Below, piece by piece: positions 26,023-35,034 of a stretch of 64,000 nt of DNA. The stretch covers positions 186,001 through 250,000 of the forward strand of contig NZ_JAGTPK010000004.1 of assembly GCF_021147775.1 (NCBI RefSeq), given 5' to 3'. Numbering within the stretch: the stretch's first letter is position 1; each line of letters starts with the position of its first letter. The stretch comes from Pseudomonas californiensis. Its GTDB lineage: Bacteria > Pseudomonadota > Gammaproteobacteria > Pseudomonadales > Pseudomonadaceae. A model generated the notes under the pieces. That model worked only from the letters and a program-made list of their open reading frames with translations. It had not been told where the DNA came from and searched no databases. The position numbers and the translations under genes were made by a program.

Positions 26023-28038
26023 ATGTCCGAGTTCCAGCTCGTCACCCGTTTTGAACCCGCTGGCGATCAGCCCGAGGCCATTCGCCAACTGGTTGAAGGG
26101 ATCGATGCCGGGCTCGCTCACCAGACCCTGCTGGGTGTGACTGGATCGGGCAAGACCTTCAGCATCGCCAACGTGATTTCCCAGGTGCAGCGCCCGACGC
26201 TGGTGCTGGCGCCCAACAAGACCCTTGCCGCCCAGCTGTATGGCGAGTTCAAGGCGTTTTTCCCGAACAATGCGGTCGAGTATTTCGTCTCTTACTACGA
26301 CTATTACCAGCCAGAAGCCTACGTGCCGTCGTCGGACACCTTCATCGAGAAGGATGCGTCGATCAACGATCACATCGAGCAAATGCGCCTGTCCGCGACC
26401 AAAGCGCTGTTGGAGCGCAAGGACGCGATCATTGTCACGACCGTGTCGTGCATTTATGGTCTGGGCAGCCCTGAAACCTATCTGCGCATGGTTCTGCACA
26501 TCGACCGCGGCGACAAACTCGATCAGCGTGCCCTGTTGCGACGGCTGGCGGACTTGCAATACACCCGCAATGACATGGACTTCGCCCGCGCGACCTTCCG
26601 CGTGCGTGGCGATGTCATCGATATCTACCCGGCCGAATCGGACCTGGAAGCGATCCGTGTCGAGCTGTTCGACGACGAGGTCGAGAGCCTGTCGGCGTTC
26701 GATCCGTTGACCGGTGAGGTCATCCGCAAGCTGCCGCGCTTCACGTTCTACCCCAAGAGCCACTACGTCACCCCGCGCGAAACGCTGGTCGAGGCGATGG
26801 AAGGTATCAAGGTCGAACTTCAGGATCGTCTGGAGTACCTGCGCAGCCAGAACAAACTGGTCGAGGCGCAGCGCCTGGAACAACGCACCCGGTTCGATCT
26901 GGAGATGATTCTGGAGCTGGGCTACTGCAACGGCATCGAAAACTACTCACGCTATCTGTCGGGCCGTCCATCCGGCGCGCCACCGCCAACGCTTTACGAT
27001 TACCTGCCGCCGGATGCGCTGCTGGTCATCGACGAATCCCACGTCAGCGTGCCGCAGGTCGGTGGCATGTACAAAGGCGACCGCTCTCGCAAGGAAACCC
27101 TGGTCGAATATGGTTTCCGTTTGCCGTCTGCGCTGGACAACCGGCCCATGCGGTTCGATGAGTGGGAAGCGGTCAGCCCGCAGACTATTTTCGTTTCGGC
27201 CACGCCCGGCAATTACGAAGCCGAGCATGCCGGTCGCGTGGTCGAACAGGTGGTTCGCCCGACCGGTCTGGTGGACCCGCAGATCGAAATCCGTCCGGCG
27301 CTGACTCAGGTCGACGACCTGCTGTCGGAAATCAACAAGCGTGTGGCGATTGAAGAGCGGGTGCTGGTCACCACGCTGACCAAGCGCATGGCAGAAGACC
27401 TGACGGACTACCTCAGCGACCACGGCGTGCGCGTGCGTTATCTGCACTCGGACATCGACACGGTGGAGCGGGTCGAGATTATCCGTGACCTGCGTCTGGG
27501 CACCTTTGATGTGCTGGTCGGCATCAACCTGCTGCGCGAAGGTCTGGATATGCCGGAAGTCTCGCTGGTGGCAATTCTCGATGCTGACAAGGAAGGCTTT
27601 CTGCGTTCTGACCGCTCGCTGATCCAGACCATCGGTCGTGCGGCTCGTAACCTCAACGGACGGGCGATTCTGTACGCCGACCGGATTACCGGGTCCATGG
27701 AGCGTGCCATCGGCGAGACCGAGCGACGTCGCGAAAAGCAAATCGCCTTCAACCTTGAACACGGCATCACTCCCAAGGGCGTGTTCAAGGACGTGGCTGA
27801 CATCATGGAAGGCGCCACGGTGCCAGGCTCGCGCAGCAAGAAGCGCAAAGGCATGGCCAAGGCTGCCGAAGAAAATGCCCGCTACGAGAACGAGTTGCGC
27901 TCGCCGAGCGAGATCAACAAGCGCATTCGTCAGTTGGAAGAGAAGATGTACCAATTGGCCCGTGATCTGGAGTTCGAAGCCGCTGCGCAGATGCGCGACG
28001 AGATCGGCAAGCTGCGCGAGCGACTGCTGGCCGTCTGA
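26023..28038 (+). CDS. uvrB: UvrABC excision nuclease subunit B
   Basis: DNA-damage-loading helicase of nucleotide excision repair, which receives damage from UvrA and positions UvrC. The 671-residue protein has Walker [10 protein letters not shown] (about residues 39-47). The damage-clamping beta-hairpin region reads [20 protein letters not shown]. The DExx motif is DESHVSVPQ, and the later helicase motifs include [14 protein letters not shown] and [11 protein letters not shown]-terminal UVR domain ([20 protein letters not shown]) binds UvrC. AGGTAGG precedes the ATG. All motifs are intact and the length is normal. Confidence 0.97.
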   Translation: MSEFQLVTRFEPAGDQPEAIRQLVEGIDAGLAHQTLLGVTGSGKTFSIANVISQVQRPTLVLAPNKTLAAQLYGEFKAFFPNNAVEYFVSYYDYYQPEAYVPSSDTFIEKDASINDHIEQMRLSATKALLERKDAIIVTTVSCIYGLGSPETYLRMVLHIDRGDKLDQRALLRRLADLQYTRNDMDFARATFRVRGDVIDIYPAESDLEAIRVELFDDEVESLSAFDPLTGEVIRKLPRFTFYPKSHYVTPRETLVEAMEGIKVELQDRLEYLRSQNKLVEAQRLEQRTRFDLEMILELGYCNGIENYSRYLSGRPSGAPPPTLYDYLPPDALLVIDESHVSVPQVGGMYKGDRSRKETLVEYGFRLPSALDNRPMRFDEWEAVSPQTIFVSATPGNYEAEHAGRVVEQVVRPTGLVDPQIEIRPALTQVDDLLSEINKRVAIEERVLVTTLTKRMAEDLTDYLSDHGVRVRYLHSDIDTVERVEIIRDLRLGTFDVLVGINLLREGLDMPEVSLVAILDADKEGFLRSDRSLIQTIGRAARNLNGRAILYADRITGSMERAIGETERRREKQIAFNLEHGITPKGVFKDVADIMEGATVPGSRSKKRKGMAKAAEENARYENELRSPSEINKRIRQLEEKMYQLARDLEFEAAAQMRDEIGKLRERLLAV

Positions 28039-28192
28039 TCAGGCATCGCCGCTGTCGTTCGGCGGCGCTTGCCAGGCAGGGCAATATTTCACGCGTCTCG
28101 GTTATGGAGGCGCACCAACACAACCTCGCTGGAGCCGTGTGCCTCCAGCCTGTTAACATTCCGTGCTTGATTGACCTATTTCGGGATTTTCC

Positions 28193-29674
28193 ATGACCAC
28201 CGTTCGTACCCGCATCGCGCCATCGCCTACCGGCGACCCTCACGTTGGCACGGCTTACATCGCGCTTTTCAACTACTGCTTTGCCAAGCAGCATGGTGGC
28301 GAGTTCATCCTGCGTATTGAAGACACCGATCAGCTGCGTTCGACCCGCGAGTCCGAACAGCAGATTTTCGATGCGTTGCGCTGGTTGGGTATCGAATGGA
28401 GCGAAGGCCCGGATGTTGGTGGTCCGCACGGCCCTTACCGGCAGAGCGAGCGGGGTGACATTTATCAGAAGTACGCCAAGCAACTGGTCGAGATGGGCCA
28501 TGCGTTTCCGTGCTTCTGCACCGCAGAAGAGCTGGACGAAATGCGCGCCGAGCAAATGGCCAGGGGCGAGACGCCGCGCTATGACGGCCGCGCGTTGCTG
28601 CTGTCCAGAGAAGAGGTCCAGCGCCGTCTGGACGCAGGCGAACCACACGTCATCCGCATGAAAGTGCCGACCGAGGGCGTTTGCGTAGTGCCTGACCTGT
28701 TGCGCGGTGAAGTCGAAATTCCGTGGGACCGCATGGACATGCAGGTCCTGATGAAGACCGACGGTCTGCCGACCTATTTCCTCGCCAATGTGGTCGACGA
28801 CCATCTGATGGGCATTACTCATGTATTGCGCGGCGAAGAATGGCTGCCGTCCGCCCCCAAGCTGATCCTGCTCTATGAATACTTCGGCTGGGAAAAGCCG
28901 CAGCTGTGCTACATGCCGCTGTTGCGTAACCCGGACAAGAGCAAGCTGTCCAAGCGCAAGAACCCGACTTCGGTGACCTTCTACGAGCGCATGGGCTTCA
29001 TGCCTGAAGCGATGCTCAACTATCTGGGTCGCATGGGCTGGTCGATGCCGGACGAGCGCGAGAAGTTCTCCCTGCAGGAAATGGTCGACCATTTCGATCT
29101 GTCCCGCGTATCGCTGGGCGGGCCTATCTTCGACATCGAGAAGCTGTCCTGGCTTAACGGCCAGTGGTTGCGCGAGTTGCCGGTCGAGGAGTTCGCCAGC
29201 CGCGTGCAGCACTGGGCGTTGAACCCGGAATACATGATGAAGATCGCCCCGCACGTGCAAGGCCGGGTTGAAACCTTCAGCCAGATCGCCCCGTTGGCCA
29301 GTTTCTTTTTCGCGGGTGGCGTGACGCCGGACGTCAAGCTGTTCGAGCACAAGAAGCTCTCGGCTGACCAGGTGCGTCAACTGATGCAGTTGATCCTGTG
29401 GAAGCTGGAGTCGCTGCGTCAGTGGGAGAAGGACCCGATCACCGCCTGCATACAGTCGGTCGTCGAGCATCTGGGCCTCAAGCTGCGTGATGCGATGCCG
29501 CTGATGTTTGCTTCGATCACAGGGCAGGCCAGTTCGGTGTCGGTGCTGGACGCAATGGAGATTCTTGGGCCGGATCTGACGCGTTTCCGTCTGCGTCAGG
29601 CGATTGATCTGCTGGGCGGCGTTTCCAAGAAAGAAAACAAAGAGTGGGAAAAACTGCTGGGCGCGATTGCTTGA
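28193..29674 (+). CDS. gltX: glutamyl-tRNA synthetase
   Basis: Class I aminoacyl-tRNA synthetase charging tRNA-Glu, 493 residues. The HIGH-type motif is [11 protein letters not shown] (about residues 9-19) and the KMSKS-type motif is KLSKRKN (near residue 245), with a discriminating Glx-specific catalytic domain between them. The C-terminal anticodon-binding domain ends [18 protein letters not shown]. It lies 154 bp after uvrB with its own leader. The four tRNA genes that follow include two tRNA-Glu genes, the substrate of this enzyme, and this linkage is common in Pseudomonas. Confidence 0.97.
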   Translation: MTTVRTRIAPSPTGDPHVGTAYIALFNYCFAKQHGGEFILRIEDTDQLRSTRESEQQIFDALRWLGIEWSEGPDVGGPHGPYRQSERGDIYQKYAKQLVEMGHAFPCFCTAEELDEMRAEQMARGETPRYDGRALLLSREEVQRRLDAGEPHVIRMKVPTEGVCVVPDLLRGEVEIPWDRMDMQVLMKTDGLPTYFLANVVDDHLMGITHVLRGEEWLPSAPKLILLYEYFGWEKPQLCYMPLLRNPDKSKLSKRKNPTSVTFYERMGFMPEAMLNYLGRMGWSMPDEREKFSLQEMVDHFDLSRVSLGGPIFDIEKLSWLNGQWLRELPVEEFASRVQHWALNPEYMMKIAPHVQGRVETFSQIAPLASFFFAGGVTPDVKLFEHKKLSADQVRQLMQLILWKLESLRQWEKDPITACIQSVVEHLGLKLRDAMPLMFASITGQASSVSVLDAMEILGPDLTRFRLRQAIDLLGGVSKKENKEWEKLLGAIA

Positions 29675-29815
29675 TCCATGCGGTGATGTGAAGAGGCCAC
29701 TGCGGGCTCGCACGACAGAACGCGCAGTGGTCGGCGTTAGCCTCGGTTTTATAGGGGTTAAACGGTAAGTGTTTGTTATGCCGACGAAAAACTTTCAAAC
29801 TTATCGAAAATAAAT

Positions 29816-29844
29816 TTGACAGTCATGCGACTCACGCTTAACAT
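29816..29844 (+). promoter_or_regulatory. sigma-70 promoter of the tRNA array
   Basis: TTGACA at 29816 and TAACAT at 29839 are 17 bp apart and followed by a GC-rich discriminator (GCGCCCCG), the hallmark of a stringently controlled stable-RNA promoter. The first tRNA starts 20 bp downstream. Confidence 0.8.
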
Positions 29845-29863
29845 GCGCCCCGTCCACTGATGT

Positions 29864-29939
29864 GGGGCTTTAGCTCAGCTGGGAGAGCGCCTGCATGGCA
29901 TGCAGGAGGTCAGCGGTTCGATCCCGCTAAGCTCCACCA
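29864..29939 (+). tRNA. tRNA-Ala (GGC), copy 1
   Basis: A 76-nt cloverleaf with acceptor GGGGCTT/AAGCTCC, D-loop AGCTCAGCTGGGAGAGC and anticodon stem CCTGC/GCAGG enclosing ATGGCAT (anticodon GGC). The T-loop is GGTTCGATCCC, and a genome-encoded CCA closes it. It is identical to the second copy at 30145. Confidence 0.97.
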
Positions 29940-30017
29940 AATTTCAGATTCAAAGCGTTGTTTCACCTGCGTTGAATCACGGTCAGCCATCCCAGGCCTG
30001 ATCGGAAAGAAGGTTTT

Positions 30018-30093
30018 GTCCCCTTCGTCTAGTGGCCTAGGACACCGCCCTTTCACGGCGGTAACAGGGGTTCGAGTCCCCTAGGGGACGCCA
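30018..30093 (+). tRNA. tRNA-Glu (TTC), copy 1
   Basis: A 76-nt cloverleaf with acceptor GTCCCCT/AGGGGAC, anticodon stem CCGCC/GGCGG enclosing CTTTCAC (anticodon TTC), T-loop GGTTCGAGTCC and encoded CCA. It lies 78 bp after tRNA-Ala copy 1. Confidence 0.97.
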
Positions 30094-30144
30094 GCTTCAC
30101 CGAGTGATACCGCAAGGTCAGCTCCGCCGCGAGGCGATAAATCC

Positions 30145-30220
30145 GGGGCTTTAGCTCAGCTGGGAGAGCGCCTGCATGGCATGCAGGAGGTCAGCGGTTC
30201 GATCCCGCTAAGCTCCACCA
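30145..30220 (+). tRNA. tRNA-Ala (GGC), copy 2
   Basis: Identical over 76 nt to the copy at 29864. It lies 51 bp after tRNA-Glu copy 1 and is probably part of the same transcript. Confidence 0.97.
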
Positions 30221-30267
30221 ATTTTTGCCAGGGTTCATCGGTAGATGAGCCTGATTGAAGGTTTTGC

Positions 30268-30343
30268 GTCCCCTTCGTCTAGTGGCCTAGGACACCGCCC
30301 TTTCACGGCGGTAACAGGGGTTCGAGTCCCCTAGGGGACGCCA
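30268..30343 (+). tRNA. tRNA-Glu (TTC), copy 2
   Basis: Identical over 76 nt to the copy at 30018. It lies 47 bp after tRNA-Ala copy 2 and is the last tRNA before the array terminator. Confidence 0.97.
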
Positions 30344-30365
30344 CGATTTCCCGCTCTGCGGGACC

Positions 30366-30401
30366 AAGGGTCATTCGATTATTGAATGGCCCTTTTGTTT
30401 T
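30366..30401 (+). terminator. intrinsic terminator of the tRNA array
   Basis: AAGGGTCATTC pairs with GAATGGCCCTT (one G-T wobble) around a 7-base loop and is followed by TTGTTTTTT. It begins 23 bp after the last tRNA. Confidence 0.88.
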
Positions 30402-30549
30402 TTCAGAGTTTCATTTTCCCTCCCGCCTTTGCTTCCTGCCCCTTGCCTGCTCTGATCTTCCTTCTGGATATGGCCGTTCCATCAGTGCGCTAACCTGCTC
30501 AGGCTTCGCTACACTGCCCGCGAACAAACTTACCTGAGCAGGAGCAAGC

Positions 30550-31011
30550 ATGGGCTGGGATCTGGCAACGCCTTTCGTGATCGACCTGAACGTTGCCGCC
30601 GAGGATATCGACGGGTTGGGGCACGCCAATAATGCGGTGTACGTCACGTGGCTTGAACGCAGTGCGTGGCGACACTCGCAGTATCTCGGGCTGGACCTCA
30701 CAGAGTATCGCCGGCTGGACCGCGCAATGGCGGTGGTGCGGCACGAGATCGATTATCTGGCCAGCGCTTATGAAGGCGATGACTTGCAGTTGGCGACATG
30801 GATCGTCGATTGGGACAAGCGCCTGAAAATGACCCGGCGTTTTCAGCTCAAGCGCCCCTCCGATAACCTGACGCTGCTGCGTGCGCAAACTACGTTTGTC
30901 TGCATCGAGCTGTCCAGCGGTCGGCCCAAGCGCATGCCCATCGAGTTCATCGACGGTTATGGTGCTGCCATGTTCGAAGACAGCGTTCCCAATCTCGACA
31001 GCGGGCAGTAA
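30550..31011 (+). CDS. hotdog-fold acyl-CoA thioesterase (4-hydroxybenzoyl-CoA thioesterase family)
   Basis: A 153-residue hotdog-fold protein of the YbgC/4HBT group. The active-site segment is VAAEDIDGLGHANNAVYVTW (Asp and the helix-capping residues near 17-30), followed by the long hot-dog helix and the strand AMAVVRHEIDYLASA. It probably hydrolyses acyl-CoA thioesters, but the acyl group cannot be told. It lies 29 bp upstream of dusC and may be cotranscribed. AGGAG precedes the ATG. Confidence 0.87.
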   Translation: MGWDLATPFVIDLNVAAEDIDGLGHANNAVYVTWLERSAWRHSQYLGLDLTEYRRLDRAMAVVRHEIDYLASAYEGDDLQLATWIVDWDKRLKMTRRFQLKRPSDNLTLLRAQTTFVCIELSSGRPKRMPIEFIDGYGAAMFEDSVPNLDSGQ

Positions 31012-31040
31012 ACTGCCGGACTTTTTTTCGAGTGTGACCC

Positions 31041-32006
31041 ATGCAAATTGCTCTGGCGCCCATGGAGGGGTTGGTCGACGACATCCTGCGTAATGTGCTG
31101 ACCCGCGTCGGCGGCATCGACTGGTGTGTGACCGAATTCATCCGGGTGACCGAGCGAGTCATGCCTGCTACCTATTTTTATAAAATGGCTTCCGAGCTGC
31201 ACACCGACGCCAAAACCGCTGCGGGTGTGCCACTGCATTTGCAGTTGCTGGGCTCCGATCCGGTGTGTCTGGCGGAAAACGCGGCCTTTGCCTGTGAGCT
31301 GGGTGCGCCGGTGATGGACTTGAATTTCGGTTGTCCGGCGAAGACCGTCAATCGCTCACGCGGTGGCGCCATTCTGCTCAGAGAGCCCGACCTGCTGCAT
31401 TCGATTGTCGGGCACGTGCGCCGAGCGGTGCCCAAGGAGATCCCGGTCACGGCCAAGATGCGCCTCGGTTATGAAAATACCGACGCTGCGCTGGACTGTG
31501 CCCGTGCATTGGCGGACGGCGGGGCAGAGCGGATTGTGGTGCACGCCCGAACCAAGGTCGACGGCTACAAGCCGCCCGCTCACTGGGAATGGATCGCGCG
31601 CATTCAGGAAGTGGTCAAGGTGCCAGTTGTTGCCAACGGCGAGATCTGGACGGTGGACGACTGGCTGCGTTGCAGAGAAATCTGTGGCGCGCGCGACATC
31701 ATGATCGGTCGTGGCCTGGTTGCGCGCCCCGATCTGGCCCGCCAGATCGCCGCTGCCAATGCGGGCGAGGAGGTGGTTGCCATGACCTGGGCCGAGCTGC
31801 AACCAATGCTGCGTACGTTCTGGAAAGACTGCCTCGCTAAAATGACCCTCATCCAGGCGCCCGGTCGCCTGAAGCAATGGGTGGTGCTGCTCACCAAGAG
31901 CTACCCCGAGGCGACCTTGATGTTCGACGCGCTGCGCCGCGAGACCGACTGTGACCGCATCAGCGTCATGCTCGGCTACAAGCCGGATGGCCCAGTCGAA
32001 GCCTGA
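31041..32006 (+). CDS. dusC: tRNA-dihydrouridine(16) synthase DusC
   Basis: FMN/NADPH-dependent enzyme modifying U16 in the tRNA D-loop. The 321-residue TIM barrel opens [15 protein letters not shown]. It has the active-site motif [19 protein letters not shown] (catalytic Cys near residue 98), then KMRLGYE and NGEIWTVDD for FMN binding. The [11 protein letters not shown] variant and the short C-terminal helical domain point to DusC rather than DusA or DusB. It is the second Dus enzyme in this window. Confidence 0.93.
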   Translation: MQIALAPMEGLVDDILRNVLTRVGGIDWCVTEFIRVTERVMPATYFYKMASELHTDAKTAAGVPLHLQLLGSDPVCLAENAAFACELGAPVMDLNFGCPAKTVNRSRGGAILLREPDLLHSIVGHVRRAVPKEIPVTAKMRLGYENTDAALDCARALADGGAERIVVHARTKVDGYKPPAHWEWIARIQEVVKVPVVANGEIWTVDDWLRCREICGARDIMIGRGLVARPDLARQIAAANAGEEVVAMTWAELQPMLRTFWKDCLAKMTLIQAPGRLKQWVVLLTKSYPEATLMFDALRRETDCDRISVMLGYKPDGPVEA

Positions 32007-32042
32007 GCCGACGAACGGTCATTGTTTCGTCAAATGAAGGCT

Positions 32043-32071
32043 CTTGAAAACCGAGTGGCAGCCCCTAGTTT
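32043..32071 (+). promoter_or_regulatory. sigma-32 heat-shock promoter of ibpA
   Basis: CTTGAAA (32043) is followed after 12 bp by CCCCTAGTTT (32062), a good match to the CTTGAAA-N11-16-CCCCATNT sigma-32 consensus. The expected start site is near 32077. Confidence 0.82.
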
Positions 32072-32076
32072 GGGGA

Positions 32077-32134
32077 TTACGCGATGCCGAATTCGGGTCG
32101 CGCCAACCACTCGCTGATTAACAGGAGAATTATC
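32077..32134 (+). promoter_or_regulatory. ROSE-like RNA thermometer in the ibpA leader
   Basis: The short leader folds into two hairpins. The first (32080-32102) pairs CGCGA with TCGCG around CCGAATTCGG. The second pairs CTC-G-CT (32110-32115) with the ribosome site AGGAG (32123-32127), leaving a bulged G. This U(C/U)GCU-versus-Shine-Dalgarno arrangement is the signature of ROSE elements, which melt on heating. ROSE-like thermometers are known before Pseudomonas small heat-shock genes. Confidence 0.75.
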
Positions 32135-32578
32135 ATGACGACTGCATTTTCTCTGGCTCCGCTGTTTCGTCACTCAGTGGGCTTTGATCGTTTCAACGAC
32201 CTCTTTGAGTCGGCAGCACGCAACGATTCGGCCAGCGGCTACCCTCCCTACAATGTGGAGCGCTACAGCGAAGATCATTATCGGATCGTGATCGCTGCGG
32301 CTGGCATGCAGGAGCAGGACCTCGAACTACAAGTCGAGAAAGGCGTGCTGACCGTGACCGGCAGCAAGCGCGAGCATGAAGCTGAAAACGTCACCTACCT
32401 GCACCAGGGGATTGCGCGGCGCGAGTTCAAGCTGTCGTTCAGGCTGGCAGACAATATCGAAGTCAAGGGTGCTGACCTGTCGCACGGTCTGTTGAACATC
32501 GACCTGGTGCGTAACGTGCCTGAAGAAGCCAAGCCAAAGCGTATCCCGCTCAACACCCAGAAAGCGCTGGAGAATTAA
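32135..32578 (+). CDS. ibpA: small heat-shock protein IbpA (Hsp20 family)
   Basis: ATP-independent chaperone that binds unfolding proteins and holds them for DnaK/ClpB. The 147-residue protein has an N-terminal arm (MTTAFSLAPLFRHSVGFDRF), an alpha-crystallin domain from YPPYNVERYSEDHYRIVIAA to the strand FRLADNIEVKGADL, and the C-terminal I-P-L anchoring motif (RIPLNTQK). An AGGAG ribosome site supports ATG 32135. An ATG at 32084 would start inside the thermometer and was rejected. Regulation is by a sigma-32 promoter and a thermosensitive leader. Confidence 0.95.
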   Translation: MTTAFSLAPLFRHSVGFDRFNDLFESAARNDSASGYPPYNVERYSEDHYRIVIAAAGMQEQDLELQVEKGVLTVTGSKREHEAENVTYLHQGIARREFKLSFRLADNIEVKGADLSHGLLNIDLVRNVPEEAKPKRIPLNTQKALEN

Positions 32579-32615
32579 AGTGATGATCAGGGTTATCTGA
32601 AACATCTGAATAAAA

Positions 32616-32646
32616 AACGCCCCGACTGTTTCGGGGCGTTTTTTTT
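32616..32646 (+). terminator. intrinsic terminator of ibpA
   Basis: AACGCCCCGA pairs with TCGGGGCGTT around CTGTT, followed by six further T residues. It starts 37 bp after the ibpA stop. Confidence 0.93.
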
Positions 32647-32750
32647 GCATCTGGCAGGCGAGACAGGCTGTGCTTTTTGCCTTCATCACTGCTCAGCCTG
32701 TGTCTGGCACAGGCGCTGGGTTATTACACCGACAAGGAATGGAACAGTGT

Positions 32751-34937
32751 CTAAAGCGACGTCTGCTCCAAATGCTGCTTCAGCCGCAGCAGCGTCTCGA
32801 AGACGGAGTCTTTCAGCGGTTCGCTGAACAGGTAGCCTTGATAGAGGTAACAGCCCAGTTGTTTGAGGAAGGCGAGTTGTTCGGGGGTTTCTACGCCTTC
32901 GGCGATGACGTTCAGGTTCAGGCTTTGGGCCATGGCGACGATGGCGCGGATGATCTCGGCGTCGTTGGGGTCGGTGGTGGCGTCCTGGACGAACGACTGG
33001 TCGATCTTCAGGGTGTCCACCGGCAGGCGCTTGAGATAGGTGAGCGATGAGTAGCCGGTGCCAAAGTCGTCCATTGCAAAACTGACCCCGAGTGCCTTGA
33101 GGTTGCGCATTTTGCTGATGGTGTCGTCCAGGTTTTGAATCACGATGCCTTCGGTGATTTCCAGCTTGAGCATGCTGGCGGGCAAACCGTGCACTTTGAG
33201 GCTGTGTTTCACGCGTTCCACAAAGTCGTTCTGGCGGAACTGGCGTGGGCTGATATTGACCGCCATGAGGAATGAGCCCTCAGCGATCAGCTTTTGCTTG
33301 AGCAGGCGGCCCCCGGCTTTGCAGGCTTCATCGAGTATCCAGCTGCCGACTTCCAGAATCATGCCGCTTTCTTCGAGTATCTGGACAAACTGAGTGGGCG
33401 GCAGCAGCCCGTACTCAGGGTGCTGCCAGCGCAGCAGTGCTTCTGCACCGCTGATGCTGTCGTTGCGGCAGTCGACCTGGGCCTGGAAGTGCAGGTGAAA
33501 TTCGTTGCGGGTCAGTGCCAGGCGCAGGTCGTTTTCCATGCGCAGGCGTTCGCTGACGACTTTTTGCATGGAGCTGTGGAAGAACTGCGTGGAGTTACGG
33601 CCCGAATCCTTGGCTCGGTACAGTGCAATGTCGGCTCGCTTGAGTAGGTCGGCAGGGTTCAGACCGTCGTCCGGAATCAGTACCATACCGATGCTCGGCG
33701 TTACCTGGAGGCGATGGCCGTCGAGGAACATGGGCTCGGCAAGCAACTCTCGCAGGCTATCGGACAGTTCCTGCACTTGCTGAGTGACTTGCTGACGAGA
33801 ACCGTCGAGGCCACAGATCAGCACGACGAACTCGTCACCGCCCAGGCGGGCGACGGTGTCCTCAAGGCGGACGCTGGCTTCAAGCCGTGCTGCCACAATG
33901 TTGAGCACAGAGTCGCCCACCGGATGGCCGAGCGAGTCATTGATGTGCTTGAAGTGGTCCAGGTCCAGAAACAGCAGCGCGCCTCGCAGCCCATGATGTT
34001 GGAGCAACGACAGTTGCTGGCTCAGGCGATCCATGAGCAGGGCACGGTTCGGCAGGCCGGTCAGCGGGTCGTGATAGGCCAGGTGCTGGATCTGCGCCTG
34101 AGCACTTTTCAGCAGGCCGATGTCTCGGGCGTTCATCAGCAGGCACGGCGTTTCGTTCAGGGTGATGAATTCCACCGACACATCAAGAATGAGCGGGTCG
34201 CCGTTCTTGTTGCGACCGGCCATTTCCCGGTGATGCACGCGGCCGGCCTGATGCAACTGATCAATCATGTGTTGGCGTTGAGTAGGGTCTGTCCAGATGC
34301 CAATATCCTGCACCGTGCGCCCCAGCACTTCGTGAGCGCTGTAGCCGGTCAGACGGCAGAAGCCATCGTTGACCTCGACGTACCGTCCGGTGCCCAGTTC
34401 GGTAATGGTGATGGAGTCGGGGCTTGAGTGAAATGCCTTGGCGAACTTCTGCTCACTGGCTTCAAGCGCGCTCTGGGCCTGCTGCTGAGTGATGTCGAGT
34501 ACCGTACCGACCAGTCTGACCGGCGTACCGCTGGCGTCGCGGTACAAATGGGCGCGGCTTTCCAGCAGTCGATAGACACCGTCCCTCAGCGTAAACCGGT
34601 AGGTCAGTTGAAAGGTGTCCTGCTTGCCGTCACAGACTGCGCGGTAGGCGCGGCGCATGCGGGTGCGTTCGCCATTGGGCACGCTGGCGAGAAACGCGGT
34701 AAAGCGAATGGCATCCGACAGCGCAGGAGCACCGTGCAATTGGGCGGCGCGTGCCGAGGTGTGCAGCGTGTCGCTGACAATGTCCCATTCCCAGGTCCCT
34801 ATCTGCGCTGAGCTCAACGCCAGGTCCAGACGGGCCTGAGTTTCCCTCAGCGTCTGTTCCAGGGAGGCAGATGTCGGCTGCGCAGATGGCGGTTTTCCGG
34901 CCACCGGCAGGGTAGGGTTGTCCAGCTGATTGGGCAT
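32751..34937 (-). CDS. PAS-PAS-GGDEF-EAL cyclic-di-GMP signalling protein
   Basis: A 728-residue protein without membrane helices. Two PAS domains (about residues 25-150 and 155-275) sense an unknown signal. The GGDEF domain (about 285-460) keeps the catalytic ARLGGDEFVVL, preceded by an inhibitory-site RLED five residues before GGDEF. The EAL domain (about 470-720) keeps GAEALLRW, LEITEG, DDFGTGYSSL, LKIDQSF and EGVET. By motifs both diguanylate cyclase and phosphodiesterase could be active, and which dominates cannot be read from sequence. The start codon has only a weak ribosome site. Six 7-bp repeats lie 40-81 bp upstream. Confidence 0.92.
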   Translation of the reverse strand: MPNQLDNPTLPVAGKPPSAQPTSASLEQTLRETQARLDLALSSAQIGTWEWDIVSDTLHTSARAAQLHGAPALSDAIRFTAFLASVPNGERTRMRRAYRAVCDGKQDTFQLTYRFTLRDGVYRLLESRAHLYRDASGTPVRLVGTVLDITQQQAQSALEASEQKFAKAFHSSPDSITITELGTGRYVEVNDGFCRLTGYSAHEVLGRTVQDIGIWTDPTQRQHMIDQLHQAGRVHHREMAGRNKNGDPLILDVSVEFITLNETPCLLMNARDIGLLKSAQAQIQHLAYHDPLTGLPNRALLMDRLSQQLSLLQHHGLRGALLFLDLDHFKHINDSLGHPVGDSVLNIVAARLEASVRLEDTVARLGGDEFVVLICGLDGSRQQVTQQVQELSDSLRELLAEPMFLDGHRLQVTPSIGMVLIPDDGLNPADLLKRADIALYRAKDSGRNSTQFFHSSMQKVVSERLRMENDLRLALTRNEFHLHFQAQVDCRNDSISGAEALLRWQHPEYGLLPPTQFVQILEESGMILEVGSWILDEACKAGGRLLKQKLIAEGSFLMAVNISPRQFRQNDFVERVKHSLKVHGLPASMLKLEITEGIVIQNLDDTISKMRNLKALGVSFAMDDFGTGYSSLTYLKRLPVDTLKIDQSFVQDATTDPNDAEIIRAIVAMAQSLNLNVIAEGVETPEQLAFLKQLGCYLYQGYLFSEPLKDSVFETLLRLKQHLEQTSL

Positions 34938-34976
34938 TGATCACGAGCCTTTATAAATAAAGCCAGTAAGACGATC

Positions 34977-35018
34977 GTTCTGCGTTCTGCGTTCTGCGTT
35001 CTGCGTTCTGCGTTCTGC
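34977..35018. repeat. six tandem copies of a 7-bp unit (GTTCTGC)
   Basis: The unit GTTCTGC occurs six times without a mismatch (42 bp) between the LysR gene and the start of the GGDEF-EAL gene, both leftward. It lies in the probable promoter region of the latter, so slipped-strand changes would alter spacing in 7-bp steps. Confidence 0.97.
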
Positions 35019-35034
35019 AATTGCGCTCTACACG

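Noticed and set aside
32645..32750. Signal-peptide-like stretch (LPSSLLSLCLAQALGYY) ending at a stop near 32753
   Set aside because: No start codon in frame before the ibpA terminator, and too short. It could be a remnant but nothing supports a gene.
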